From Diaphorobacter ruginosibacter (GTDB taxonomy: Bacteria > Pseudomonadota > Gammaproteobacteria > Burkholderiales > Burkholderiaceae_C): a stretch of 64,000 nt of DNA. A model generated the notes under the pieces. That model was not told where the DNA came from, ran no database searches, and saw nothing but the letters and a program-made list of their open reading frames with translations. This document shows positions 1-8,607 of this stretch, in pieces (position 1 is the first letter of the stretch; every line of letters begins with the position of its first letter). Both the position numbers and the translations under genes were made by a program. The DNA lies in assembly GCF_014395975.1 (NCBI RefSeq), contig NZ_CP060714.1, positions 2,108,001 through 2,172,000 on the forward strand, written 5' to 3'.

Positions 1-1648
1 CCAGTGCATGGCTGAAGGCGTTCTCCACATCCTCGATGGAGCGGTAGCCCGGAATGTTGACCACACCCGTGCCCTGCAGCGGCGCCGGCAGCCTGTCCAT
101 TACATCCTTGTCGGTGGCAAGGCAGGCAAGGCGTTCGGTGCCGGGCTGGCTTGCATCCATGATGAAGGCCGGATTGGGCACCAGCCAGTCGGGCAGCCGC
201 AGCACCTGGTTGGCCGATTGCAGCGAGTTCGGGTTGACGTTGTTGGGTGTGAGCCGCATCACGTTGCCCACCGCATCGTTGAAGAAGCAATAGACATGCG
301 AGGCGCGCGAGACGGTGGCCGCGGCGAACACCTGCTCCCCGACCTCGAAGGTCGGGCTGGAGCCGGGCAGCATCGGGTTCTTGATCTTCAGGTCGATCAC
401 GCGCTCGGGCGCAGTCTGTGCGTTGAGCTCGAACGCCTTGCCCTTGACAGGCAGGTAGCCTGGGGCCCCCTTGGCCACGGCAGCGGTGCCGCCCGGGCCG
501 GACGTGCTCCAGCCCACCTGCTGCAGCCGGCCCGAGTTGTCGAGCGTGACGAAGTGGCTGAGCGCGCGCTCGTAGGTCTTGAAGTCCATGGTGCCGGTCG
601 GCAGGATGCCGTTGTCCGCCTGGAAGCGTCCGAGTGCATCGCGCAGATCGGGGGAGCTCATGTCCAGCACCTCGGAGCCCGGAGGCAGGTAGCCCTGCGC
701 GACCAGCGAGCTCTGGATGAGGCGGGCCTGCGCCACGCCACCGCTGTCCATGAACCATTCGCGCATCTGGCGCTGGAAATCGGGATGGGTCTGGTCCAGC
801 GTCAGGCATTGCCAGTAGGGAACGCGGGCCCATTTGCCCACGAGTTCGATGGCGGCCAGGTCGACCAGGGTGCGCATGGCGCCGCCCGCCCCGAGCGCAT
901 AGTCGCGGCCCACGTTGAAGGTGACGCCATAGGTACCGATGCGGCCCGCGAGATCCAGGCCCTGGCTGCCGCCGCCGATCACCACCTCGTTGGCCGAATC
1001 CAGGCCGGGGATGAGCGTGCGCGTGCGGAAATCGCCCAGATGCATTTCGAGGCCGATGACCGTGGCGCTGCTGTTGCGGCTCACCCCCAGGTCGATGCGC
1101 GGGCCCGAGAGACCGGCATCGTTGCGGTTCGTGAGCACGTTCTGGTCGACGAAGGCCACGGCGCCCGAGACATACAGCGCAGGGCGCTGCAGCTGCATCA
1201 GGTTGTTGTTGAGCAGGATGGTGGTGAGGTTCTGCACCGTGTCCTGGCGCACGATGTCCACCTCGTAGTCCACGTAGCGGAAGGCATTGGAGCGGCGCGA
1301 CATCTGCGACAGCGCCGTGATGATCATCTCCTTGATGCCCACCGGCACGCGCGTGGAGTAATCGGTGAACTGCTTGCTCGTGATGAGCGTGGTGGGCAAC
1401 TGGGCGGCCCGCAGCATCTCGTCCATGCACATGAGCGAATCGGAGAAGCTGGAAATGGAGCGCACGGGCCGGGTCACCGGGCGATCGGCGGTATAGGCCG
1501 TCTCCTGGTATCCGGCATCCCTGCGTGGGTCCAGGGGCGTTGTACACGCGCCGAGCAACAGGGCGCTGGCAACGGCAAGCCATGACCAGCGCCTTGAATG
1601 CCTGCTTGCAGAAGACTGCCCGCAATGGTTCGAAGTTCCGGGTCTCAT
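1..1648 (-). CDS. CsgG/HfaB-like outer-membrane secretion lipoprotein, 3' end beyond window
   Basis: The reading frame is open from the ATG at 1648 to the left edge, so the C-terminus is missing. The N-terminus is a lipoprotein signal with lipobox LLGAC. A CsgG-like region follows (about residues 50-270); near its end MRTLVDLAAIELVGKW resembles the CsgG/HfaB family, which forms outer-membrane pores for curli or holdfast-anchor subunits. Next come a PG_binding_1-type segment (LRDALGRFQADNGILPTGT) and a DUF4384-like segment (FEVGEQVFAAATV, then VMRLTPN). A GGGAG ribosome site sits 7 bases upstream of the start. The two genes upstream encode small secreted proteins, one with curlin-like repeats, so this is probably their secretion pore. 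The fusion to peptidoglycan-binding and DUF4384 modules is unlike E. coli CsgG. Family assignment is by pattern recognition. Confidence 0.75.
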   Translation of the reverse strand, partial: MRPGTSNHCGQSSASRHSRRWSWLAVASALLLGACTTPLDPRRDAGYQETAYTADRPVTRPVRSISSFSDSLMCMDEMLRAAQLPTTLITSKQFTDYSTRVPVGIKEMIITALSQMSRRSNAFRYVDYEVDIVRQDTVQNLTTILLNNNLMQLQRPALYVSGAVAFVDQNVLTNRNDAGLSGPRIDLGVSRNSSATVIGLEMHLGDFRTRTLIPGLDSANEVVIGGGSQGLDLAGRIGTYGVTFNVGRDYALGAGGAMRTLVDLAAIELVGKWARVPYWQCLTLDQTHPDFQRQMREWFMDSGGVAQARLIQSSLVAQGYLPPGSEVLDMSSPDLRDALGRFQADNGILPTGTMDFKTYERALSHFVTLDNSGRLQQVGWSTSGPGGTAAVAKGAPGYLPVKGKAFELNAQTAPERVIDLKIKNPMLPGSSPTFEVGEQVFAAATVSRASHVYCFFNDAVGNVMRLTPNNVNPNSLQSANQVLRLPDWLVPNPAFIMDASQPGTERLACLATDKDVMDRLPAPLQGTGVVNIPGYRSIEDVENAFSHAL

Positions 1649-1793
1649 GTCATGACTCCCATGTCGTTGTTCGTCGATCGGTCGCTTGTCGATTCGCTTG
1701 TTCGCTTGGGTGAGGGAAGAGCAGGGCTCCGGGTTTCGCTGCGACGAAATTTCCGGACGCCCCGTGTTCCTGTGGCGGATGTGCGGCGCGGGT

Positions 1794-2219
1794 TCAGAAG
1801 CAGACGTTGACCAGATCGCCGCGCAGGACGACGACCTGGTCCCCGTTCTGCGTGACCGAGCCCTTGGCTGCGCCTGCCGCGGCTGCGGTGTTGCTGCCAA
1901 CGGACTGCGCGCAGACCGTTTTTCCACCTTGTGTCTTCACGGTGTTGACGACGTCCTTTTCCGTGGAAATGCCCGTCGTGTCGGCGGAAAACGCCTTGGC
2001 CGTGTAGCGTGAGAGCTTGGCCTGCTGCCATGCGGGCAGGCCGTTCGTGTAGTCGATCTGGTTGGTCGTCCTGGCCTGGTTCAGCGGCAGCATCTGAATG
2101 TTGATCTGCTTGTTCAGAACGATCGGGTCTTCACCGGGAGCCTGCGCGAGGGCGCAGACCGGCACGCCCAGGCAGATGACCGTGGCCATCAGCAAATGAC
2201 CGCTGCGGCGGTGTTTCAT
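1794..2219 (-). CDS. Small secreted protein of curli-like locus
   Basis: The 141-residue product starts with a signal peptide (basic MKHRRSGH, hydrophobic core, cleavage near CALAQA). The start at 2219 is preceded by a GAGGAGG ribosome site. The mature part is polar and rich in N, Q, T and A. It carries QNGDQVVVLRGDLVNVCF at its C-terminus, and has two Cys (in TVCAQS and at the end) that could form a disulfide. I do not recognise a family. Its position between a curlin-like subunit gene and a CsgG-like pore gene on the same strand suggests a minor subunit, nucleator or chaperone of the same surface structure. That role is inferred from context only; it does not look like CsgE or CsgF. Confidence 0.6.
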   Translation of the reverse strand: MKHRRSGHLLMATVICLGVPVCALAQAPGEDPIVLNKQINIQMLPLNQARTTNQIDYTNGLPAWQQAKLSRYTAKAFSADTTGISTEKDVVNTVKTQGGKTVCAQSVGSNTAAAAGAAKGSVTQNGDQVVVLRGDLVNVCF

Positions 2220-2292
2220 GATGCGGCCTCCTCACGAGTTGAACGTGGAAAAGGCATCAGGCCGCAGGGGCGACCCGATGCCACGCATGCCA

Positions 2293-2874
2293 TCAGTGGC
2301 AGCGGCCGCCTGGGCAGGGATCTTCCGCGCAAGCGTCGTTGGAGGAGATGTTCTGCACTGCGCGCGACATCGAGCCATTGGCATGGTTGAGGGCTGCTGC
2401 GCCACCGGTCAGGCTGGCGTACTGGGTGGAGTAGCCGCTGATGGTCACGTCGCCATAGTTGCTGGCGATGTTTTGCACGGCATAGGCACCATTGCCGCTG
2501 GCCAGGTTGCTGATTGTGGCGCCGTTGCCCACGACGGTCTGGCTGGAATATTTCTTGATATCCACATCGCCGTTGTTGCTGGCCAGGTTCTGACGGGCCA
2601 TGGCGAAGTCGCCCTGGGCTTCATTGGTCACGGAACCGTATGTCAGGCTGGTGGACTGAATGGAGGTTCCGGAGACGCTCACGTCGGCCGCGTTGGTGGA
2701 AATATTCTGCAGAGCGGTGTTGTTCGTGCCAGCCGTGTTCTTGATCAGCGTGCCGGTGGCAGCGGTGGTCTGCGTGCTGCTGCCTGAAATATTGATGGCT
2801 CCTGGATTCACCGGGCCGGCAGCAAACGATGCGGTTGCAATGGCGGTGAGCGCAAAAAATGCAATGACTTTCAT
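2293..2874 (-). CDS. Curlin-like repeat protein, candidate fibre subunit
   Basis: The 193-residue product has a signal peptide cleaved near ASFAAG. It is then built from about four imperfect repeats of 38-39 residues with the shape I-S-G-x-S-x-Q ... N-x-A-x-G ... A-x-QN(I/L)(A/S)SN-x-GDV. Regularly spaced S, Q, N and G and short beta-prone segments resemble curlin (CsgA/CsgB) repeats, though the spacing differs from the E. coli consensus of about 22 residues. The C-terminus is odd: CAEDPCPGGRCH, with three Cys and a His in the last twelve residues. AGGAG lies 7 bases before the ATG. It is probably the first gene of the minus-strand locus. Assignment as an amyloid subunit is an inference. Confidence 0.65.
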   Translation of the reverse strand: MKVIAFFALTAIATASFAAGPVNPGAINISGSSTQTTAATGTLIKNTAGTNNTALQNISTNAADVSVSGTSIQSTSLTYGSVTNEAQGDFAMARQNLASNNGDVDIKKYSSQTVVGNGATISNLASGNGAYAVQNIASNYGDVTISGYSTQYASLTGGAAALNHANGSMSRAVQNISSNDACAEDPCPGGRCH

Positions 2875-3613
2875 GACTGTCTCTCCTGTAACGTGTCAAG
2901 AAAACCGCATCTCCGTCCATGAAAACTGAGCCGGATGCTGCGGCGGAACCGACAGATACACCTGTCAGAAACTCGTGTCGCCGATTCGGTCTGCGTAGGG
3001 CCCATGGTGCGCCGTCCGCCTATCGATCCTTGCCATGGGTTCCCGATCCCCCGTGCATTTGTCTGGCTTCAGTTTGTGCGTGATGCCGCCTGCAGAAAAT
3101 CGCCAGAAGTGGGTAGCCTGAACTCGTTGCCGGACACGTGTCGCCATACCGGGCGCCTTATGGCACAACACATTTGGTTCATTTGTGAACAAGTTTCAAT
3201 AAAACCAAAGGAGTTAGTGTTGTTTTGTAAGAAGGGCAATCGACTGAAATAAAGCTCGGAAGATTCGTTTGGAATGTGTCTTAACTTGGCCAGATGCATC
3301 AAAAAACCATGCACCACCTGAACGAATGCAGCTACTTTGCATGGATGGGCCATTTGACGAGATTCACATTCGCGCCTTGCCAAAGGGAGGATGACATTTG
3401 GCTCCCTTTAATTGGTGGTTTCTTTTTGTAACTTTATTATTCAAAAGATAAATGTCAACAATTCAGTAGATAAATATGCCCGATTGTTTTAATGTTCATA
3501 CCCCACATTGCAATCGCAATAATTACAACGATAGGAAAAAAATATTTTTGAGGGTTTCCGTGCGTGTGCATGCGGGCCAACGCAAGCGGATCAACAACGG
3601 GACGGAGGAGAGC
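2875..3613. promoter_or_regulatory. Divergent intergenic region, curli-like locus and two-component system
   Basis: About 740 bases separate the curlin-like gene (minus) from the response-regulator gene (plus). The half nearest the regulator (about 3160-3560) is clearly AT-richer than flanking genes. Open frames here lack ribosome sites and recognisable products, so I read it as regulatory. I could not assign a promoter or operator with confidence. Its size and the divergent arrangement fit control of the fibre genes by the neighbouring regulator. Confidence 0.4.
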
Positions 3614-4396
3614 ATGTCGTATTTGCATTCGAGTATGGAGGCGGAGGAGTCCGTCGCCATGGCTGGCGTGGCAATGGGCCACGTCAACACGGGGCCGGCG
3701 CCGCTGTGGCCGACCTTTCTTGTGGGTCAGGATGACAAACCCGTCAGGGTGATCCTGATCGATGATGACGCACATATGCAGCGCGTGGTCGCCCAGGAGT
3801 TGATGGCCGACTCGCGTACCTTGCTGGTGGGGCAGGCGGCCGGCGTCAAGGACGGTCGCCGGCTCATCAAGCAACATGAATTCGACGTGATGCTGGTGGA
3901 CGTGAACCTCAACGATGGCCAAGGCTATACGCTAATCGAGTTCATGAAGTTCCAGCGTCCTTCGGCGGAGGCCATCATGTTCTCGGTGATGGAGAGCGAT
4001 GAACAGGTGCTGCGGGCCTTCGAGGTGGGAGCTACCGGTTATCTCGTGAAGCACTCCTGGTTCGGCAGCTATCCGCAGGCCGTGCTGCAGGTGGCCAATG
4101 GCGGGGCCTATATCACCCCTCATCTTGCACGGCGGCTCATTCAGAAGTTCGACGCCCGCAAGGCTTCCCCCAGCCATGTCGAAGAGCATGTCACGAGCGA
4201 GTCGAGGCTGCTGTCGGAGCGCGAGAAGGAGGTGCTGCGAATGGTTGCCAACGGCTACACCAGCGCCGAGATCGCAGTGCGGCTCGAGATCAGCACCATG
4301 ACGGTCAATTCGCACATCAAGAACATCTACCGAAAACTGCATGTACGCACGCGAGCGCAGGCTGTGCAGTTCGCGTCGCTGCGCAGGTTGTTCTGA
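3614..4396 (+). CDS. NarL/FixJ-type response regulator
   Basis: The 260-residue product has an unusual 40-residue N-terminal extension, then a receiver domain: acidic cluster ILIDDD at residues 48-52, likely phospho-acceptor Asp96 in MLVDVN, and conserved Lys in GYLVKHSW. A LuxR-type helix-turn-helix follows at about residues 195-255 (LSEREKEVLRMVANGYTSAE, then HIKNIYRKL). The frame is open further upstream, but this ATG has GGAGGAG just before it. The histidine-kinase gene starts 65 bases downstream on the same strand, so the two form a two-component system. Divergence from the curli-like genes makes that locus the likeliest target (inference). Confidence 0.88.
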   Translation: MSYLHSSMEAEESVAMAGVAMGHVNTGPAPLWPTFLVGQDDKPVRVILIDDDAHMQRVVAQELMADSRTLLVGQAAGVKDGRRLIKQHEFDVMLVDVNLNDGQGYTLIEFMKFQRPSAEAIMFSVMESDEQVLRAFEVGATGYLVKHSWFGSYPQAVLQVANGGAYITPHLARRLIQKFDARKASPSHVEEHVTSESRLLSEREKEVLRMVANGYTSAEIAVRLEISTMTVNSHIKNIYRKLHVRTRAQAVQFASLRRLF

Positions 4397-4461
4397 GAGG
4401 CTGGCAGCAGGCCGGAACTGGCTCTCCCCCGGCGGGGCCATTTCCGTTCCCGGGACGGCAT

Positions 4462-5325
4462 ATGCCACGCTTGACTCCACTTGGGCCTCTTCTTTTGCTG
4501 GCTGGCAGCCTGCTCGCCTGGCTGGTCCAGTTTGTAGGAGGACTGTTCTGGCTGTTTTCCAATCTCCCTGCTGAAACGGGATGGCCGCTGACGCTATGTT
4601 TCGTGGAATTGCTGAACCTGGCGGTGGGGGCCTCACTCGTGGTGATGCTGGTTCGCACGCTGTATTGGCATCCGCGGCGCAATGCCCAGACGGCAGCCGC
4701 CGTGCGCAAGGAGCGCCAGCGCATTGCAGGCGAGTTGCATGACCTCGTGGGTTCGCAGATCGTGAACGCGCTGCTGCTGCTGGACTCTCCGGCCAACCGG
4801 CTTCATCCGGCGGTCAGGACGCTGGAGCAGTGCATGCTCGACCTGCGGCTGCTGGTGGAGGTGATGAGCGACCAGAAGGGGGATCTCGCGGAAAAGCTGG
4901 CGGCCCTGCGCTACCGCATCCAGCCGGTGCTCGACAAGCGCGGCATCTGCCTCACCTGGATCATGGACGTGGATGATGGCGAAATGCTGCCCAGGCGCGC
5001 CCACGCGCGCGAGCTCTGTCGCCTGGTGCAGGAGGCGGTCAGCAACGTGCTCCAGCATTCCCGGGCCACGCACCTGACGATCGAATTGCGGCCCCGCCGC
5101 GAAAGCGGCTGTACCGAATGGCTATTGCGCGTGATGGACAATGGCGTGGGCATGCGCCAGCAGCCGGGTGAGGGCGTGAAGGGGCATGGCGTCTCCAACA
5201 TGAGGCGGCGAGCTCGCCGGGTCGGGGCGCGGATGAGCATTGTCTCGGAAGAGGGCATGGGCACCGAGATCGTGGTGATCGTGGACACGATGCAGTTTGC
5301 GCCCACCGTCATCGCCAGTACCTGA
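4462..5325 (+). CDS. HisKA_3-type sensor histidine kinase
   Basis: The 287-residue kinase has two membrane segments (about residues 8-33 and 44-66) and almost no periplasmic domain. The dimerisation/phospho-acceptor box is ERQRIAGELHDLVGSQ, with the acceptor at His93. A HATPase_c domain follows, with N-box LVQEAVSNVLQHS and G-boxes DNGVGM and GHGVSNM. This is the NarX/DesK-like class that pairs with NarL-type regulators, matching the gene directly upstream. The tiny sensor region suggests it senses the membrane or works with a partner protein. It is convergent with the AsmA-family gene. Confidence 0.88.
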   Translation: MPRLTPLGPLLLLAGSLLAWLVQFVGGLFWLFSNLPAETGWPLTLCFVELLNLAVGASLVVMLVRTLYWHPRRNAQTAAAVRKERQRIAGELHDLVGSQIVNALLLLDSPANRLHPAVRTLEQCMLDLRLLVEVMSDQKGDLAEKLAALRYRIQPVLDKRGICLTWIMDVDDGEMLPRRAHARELCRLVQEAVSNVLQHSRATHLTIELRPRRESGCTEWLLRVMDNGVGMRQQPGEGVKGHGVSNMRRRARRVGARMSIVSEEGMGTEIVVIVDTMQFAPTVIAST

Positions 5326-5419
5326 GATCGCCAAGCGCCATCGCCACACGCTCTCCAGGTACGTTCTTGGAACCGCCTGGCTGCGATTTCTGCTTCGGCT
5401 TCTATTTCTCTTTTTATTT

Positions 5420-7750
5420 CTATTTCACCTGTGCGAGGAGTGCCTTGCAATTGGCATCGTCCTGCGCGGCCGGCACCGTCACGGGCACCAGCGCAAGCGC
5501 TACCGGTGCGGCCACCGCAGCAGCTACCGCCACCCCTGCGCGCAGCAGCAGCGGGCCGCTCTCCACACCCACCTGTGGATCGGCGAAGGTGCCGCGCACA
5601 TAGAGCGGTGTACGCAGCGAGAAGAACTTCCATTTGAGCGACTCGGGCTTGATGCGCATGTCCAGCTTCTCGTTCTTCAGGTCGATGGTGCCGGAGGCCT
5701 CGACGATGGCCTCCTCCGTGCTCATCTTCGCAAGCCGCGCGTTGGCGACGCCATCATGGATGGCCCAGTCGGCAACGGCGCAGCGCAGCCGGACCTCCTT
5801 GTTCTCGCCGAACAGCTTGGTGACGATCACGCTGCCCAGGTTGAGGGCTGCAAGATCAAGCAATTGCTTGCTGAAGGTGCCGTCGCGGATGAAGAGCTTG
5901 GTTTCTCCCGAACTGTTGCCCAGCATCGTCGCTACGGAGTTTCCGCGGGTCGCCAGCGAGAATGCACCATCGAGGCGGCCCAGGCTCTTCTTCATCAGCT
6001 CGGCATCGGGGAAGAGCGCCGAGAGCTGCAGCCCGTCGGCGCTTCCGCGCAGCGTGGCCTTGAGCGGCTTCTCGCGGCTGTCGAGTGTCACGTCGGCCTG
6101 GATCTTTCCCTTGGCGACGCCAAAGCGCAGTGGAGCCAGCGTGAGCACGGCATCCTTGAGCACGGCGCGCGTGCTCAGGTTCTCGATGGGCAGCCTGGAC
6201 GGGCGGATGATCTGTTCTGCCGTGAACGCGATGTCCAGATCCATGGCGCCCCAGCGGCCGGTCTCGAATGGCGTGTCGGGCAGCACGCGGCCCTTGTTGC
6301 GCAGGGCCTTTTCCTGGGCCGACGAATTTCCTACCACCGGCCCGAGGTCCGCCAGGCGCAGCTTCTTGGACAGCATGCGGCCTTCCAGGCGCGGCCTGGG
6401 TTCGGCAGAGGTGTAGGTCAGACTGCCATGCAGATCGCTTGCACCCACCTGGCCGTCGAAATCGCGGTATTCCCAGACAGCCTTGCCGGGAGCGAGGCTG
6501 CCCAGCAGACGGCCCCTGGTTTCAAAGGCGGGCGTACTGGGAAGCACCAGTCCGGTGAGCGCATACAGATCGGCCATGCTGGCGCCGCGCAGCGACACCT
6601 GGAGGTCCATGCCCGAGAGGTCGCGCGGATTGGCCAGCACGCCTTCGGCCTGGGCATGCAGGCTGCCGGCACGGCCCTTGAAGCGGATCGGGTAGCTCAC
6701 TGTCTTGCGCCGCAGCGAGAGAATCGGTCCCGCGAGACCTTCCCCTTCGACGCGTGCCTTGCCATATCTGCCCTGCAGAATGACATGCACACCGTAACGG
6801 TTGCCGTCATCATCGTCGCCGGAGTCGTCGGCAGCGAAGGTGTTGACGCGTGCGCGAAGCGCCATGTCCTTCACGCCATCCGAATAGCCCAGCCAGCCGC
6901 CTTGCACGATCAACTGCCCCAGGCTCATGTGCCAGGGCGTGGGGCCGGCGTCGGACGATCCCTTGAACGTCCAGTTGTTGGTTCCGTCGCGATGGCGTCC
7001 CAGCACGATGTCCGGCGCGGTCAGCATGACGGTATCCAGCGCAATCGTGCGATTGAGCAGCGGCAGCAGCCGCAAGGTCGCGGTCGCCCGCGCCACCGTG
7101 GCCATGGTCTGCGGGCTGCGGGCGGGGGCATCCATCTCCGGCGCGTTCCTGGCCTGCGCAATCAGCCGGCGGGCATCTTGCGCGTCGGCCTGTTCGCTGC
7201 GTTCGGCATCGCCCTGCATGCCATCGTCGTCTTCGGCGGGCTTTTCGGCGGACTCTGCATGAACGGGCGCCGATGGCCTGTGCACGGGCTCGTGGGCGGC
7301 GTCGGCGGGAAGCGCCACCGATGTGCTGCGAGTGGCCGCGGAGCGCTTGTCCGGCACCGAGGGTTGCGAGGCACTGCCGGGATGGGGTTCCACCTGGATC
7401 GCAAATCCCTGCGGGTTGCCGAGACGGATGTTCTCCGCCTGCACGGTGACGCCTGGAACCCAGCGCTTCCATCCGTGTTCCAGCGGCAGGGGCCAATGCC
7501 ATTGTGCGGACAGGTCGCCATCGATGCTGAAGCTGCGGCCTGTGGCCTCGCTCACCTTGCCGGCCACCCAGGGCCTGGCGCTGTTCCAGTCCCAGTGCGT
7601 GATCACCACGATGGAGATGGCCAGCAACAACAGCAACGCGAGCACCAACCCCAGAAGCCAGCGCAATGGGCTGAAGCCGCGCTGCATGACAAGGCGCTGG
7701 AAGCGCCGCGCAGGAGTGTGCGTGCCGGTGGTGGGGGGTGTCTCGTCCAT
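5420..7750 (-). CDS. AsmA family protein
   Basis: The 776-residue product has one N-terminal membrane anchor (LLGLVLALLLLLAISIVVIT, about residues 34-53) after a short cytoplasmic arm. A long periplasmic beta-rich region follows; WVAGKVSEATGRSFSIDGDL is the AsmA N-terminal motif. A Pro/Ala/Glu-rich low-complexity insert lies at about residues 130-200. The C-terminal half has the AsmA_2-like pattern SADGLQLSALFP and GALDGAFSLATRGNS-like segments. AsmA-like proteins are large periplasmic proteins linked to outer-membrane lipid homeostasis. It is a single gene with no evident operon partner, convergent with the kinase gene. Confidence 0.85.
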   Translation of the reverse strand: MDETPPTTGTHTPARRFQRLVMQRGFSPLRWLLGLVLALLLLLAISIVVITHWDWNSARPWVAGKVSEATGRSFSIDGDLSAQWHWPLPLEHGWKRWVPGVTVQAENIRLGNPQGFAIQVEPHPGSASQPSVPDKRSAATRSTSVALPADAAHEPVHRPSAPVHAESAEKPAEDDDGMQGDAERSEQADAQDARRLIAQARNAPEMDAPARSPQTMATVARATATLRLLPLLNRTIALDTVMLTAPDIVLGRHRDGTNNWTFKGSSDAGPTPWHMSLGQLIVQGGWLGYSDGVKDMALRARVNTFAADDSGDDDDGNRYGVHVILQGRYGKARVEGEGLAGPILSLRRKTVSYPIRFKGRAGSLHAQAEGVLANPRDLSGMDLQVSLRGASMADLYALTGLVLPSTPAFETRGRLLGSLAPGKAVWEYRDFDGQVGASDLHGSLTYTSAEPRPRLEGRMLSKKLRLADLGPVVGNSSAQEKALRNKGRVLPDTPFETGRWGAMDLDIAFTAEQIIRPSRLPIENLSTRAVLKDAVLTLAPLRFGVAKGKIQADVTLDSREKPLKATLRGSADGLQLSALFPDAELMKKSLGRLDGAFSLATRGNSVATMLGNSSGETKLFIRDGTFSKQLLDLAALNLGSVIVTKLFGENKEVRLRCAVADWAIHDGVANARLAKMSTEEAIVEASGTIDLKNEKLDMRIKPESLKWKFFSLRTPLYVRGTFADPQVGVESGPLLLRAGVAVAAAVAAPVALALVPVTVPAAQDDANCKALLAQVK

Positions 7751-8177
7751 CTTCCTATCAAGTTCCGCTATCGAGGGATCCCGGGGCGGGGTCCAGGATC
7801 CGAGGCCGCAGGCTGTTTCTTCTTTACCTGGCGCAGCTACTAGCGCCGTACAAGTGGCTCACGATCACTCATGCGCACTGAACCAGTTGCGAAGCGATTG
7901 CTCTAACTCACATCAGTGTTTCGGGGTTGAGCGAATGCTAGCCGCTGCCATCCTCGCTTTTTCCCAATCCGTAACCACCTGATTGCTTGTTCCGGATCAC
8001 CCGCGCGCAGTCCTTGTTGCTATTTAACTTGATCTGCGTGCATTTGCCTGATGCGGCTTGCGATCGGATTTGATGTGGCGATGATCTGACAGGAGGACAA
8101 AGATTTCACGAGTAGGGGGATTTTTACCCAACTGTGACATCTTTCTTTGATTAATAATGTCTATTAATCTAGGAAAA
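7751..8177. other. Intergenic region without recognised gene
   Basis: About 430 bases lie between the divergent AsmA gene and the small hypothetical gene. The last 150 bases are AT-richer. I found no convincing coding sequence, RNA gene or strong hairpin; it presumably holds promoters for both neighbours. Confidence 0.35.
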
Positions 8178-8540
8178 ATGGTAGTCATCATGCTTGCTCT
8201 CACCAGTGAAAAAGTGCAAGGCGTCTTGGACGACGCCACCTACTTTGCAACGCTGTGCCTGGCTCGCGATGGCAAGCGCTATTTCTTCAGCTCCATCCAT
8301 GTCGATGGAGACCCCGTGAGCGTGCCCAACAAACGCTGGTCCAGCCGCAAGGCGGCGTTGCAGGCGCTGGCGGTGCTGGCGCAGAGCAATCACAAGGCAA
8401 AGCCCGGACAGGTGGCGAGCTTCGCTCACGAGACCTTCGTGATGGACGACTTCGATGCGGTCAATGACAGCACCCTGAATGAATTGCGGGAAGCCTTGAA
8501 CGACCCGCCTCCGGACGAAAAAGACATGGGCCCGACCTGA
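8178..8540 (+). CDS. Conserved-looking small cytoplasmic protein, function unknown
   Basis: The product is about 120 residues and soluble, with no signal peptide. It begins near MLALTSEKVQGVLDDATYF and has a mixed alpha/beta look (RYFFSSIHVDGDPVSVPNKR) and an acidic C-terminus (PPPDEKD). Possible ATG starts are 8157, 8178 and 8190; I chose 8178 because AGGA sits just before it, though the spacing is short. The pseudouridine synthase gene starts 67 bases downstream on the same strand. I do not recognise a family. Confidence 0.55.
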   Translation: MVVIMLALTSEKVQGVLDDATYFATLCLARDGKRYFFSSIHVDGDPVSVPNKRWSSRKAALQALAVLAQSNHKAKPGQVASFAHETFVMDDFDAVNDSTLNELREALNDPPPDEKDMGPT

Positions 8541-8607
8541 GGCCGTCAACGCGCTCCGGGATCGTGTTCGCCATCGACGGCGTGCCGGCTCTCTACAATC
8601 GCCGCCC

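Noticed and set aside
8..1585. 525-codon open frame on the plus strand
   Set aside because: It lies antisense to the CsgG-like lipoprotein, whose minus-strand frame has a signal peptide, lipobox and recognisable domains. The plus frame has none and is His/Arg-rich in the manner of GC-rich shadows.
2935..3383. Small genes in the 2875-3613 gap
   Set aside because: Open frames of up to about 105 codons exist on both strands but have no ribosome site, no recognisable domain and atypical composition.
5297..7843. 848-codon open frame on the plus strand
   Set aside because: It is the antisense shadow of the AsmA-family gene, with no recognisable domain and an Arg/His/Gln-rich composition.
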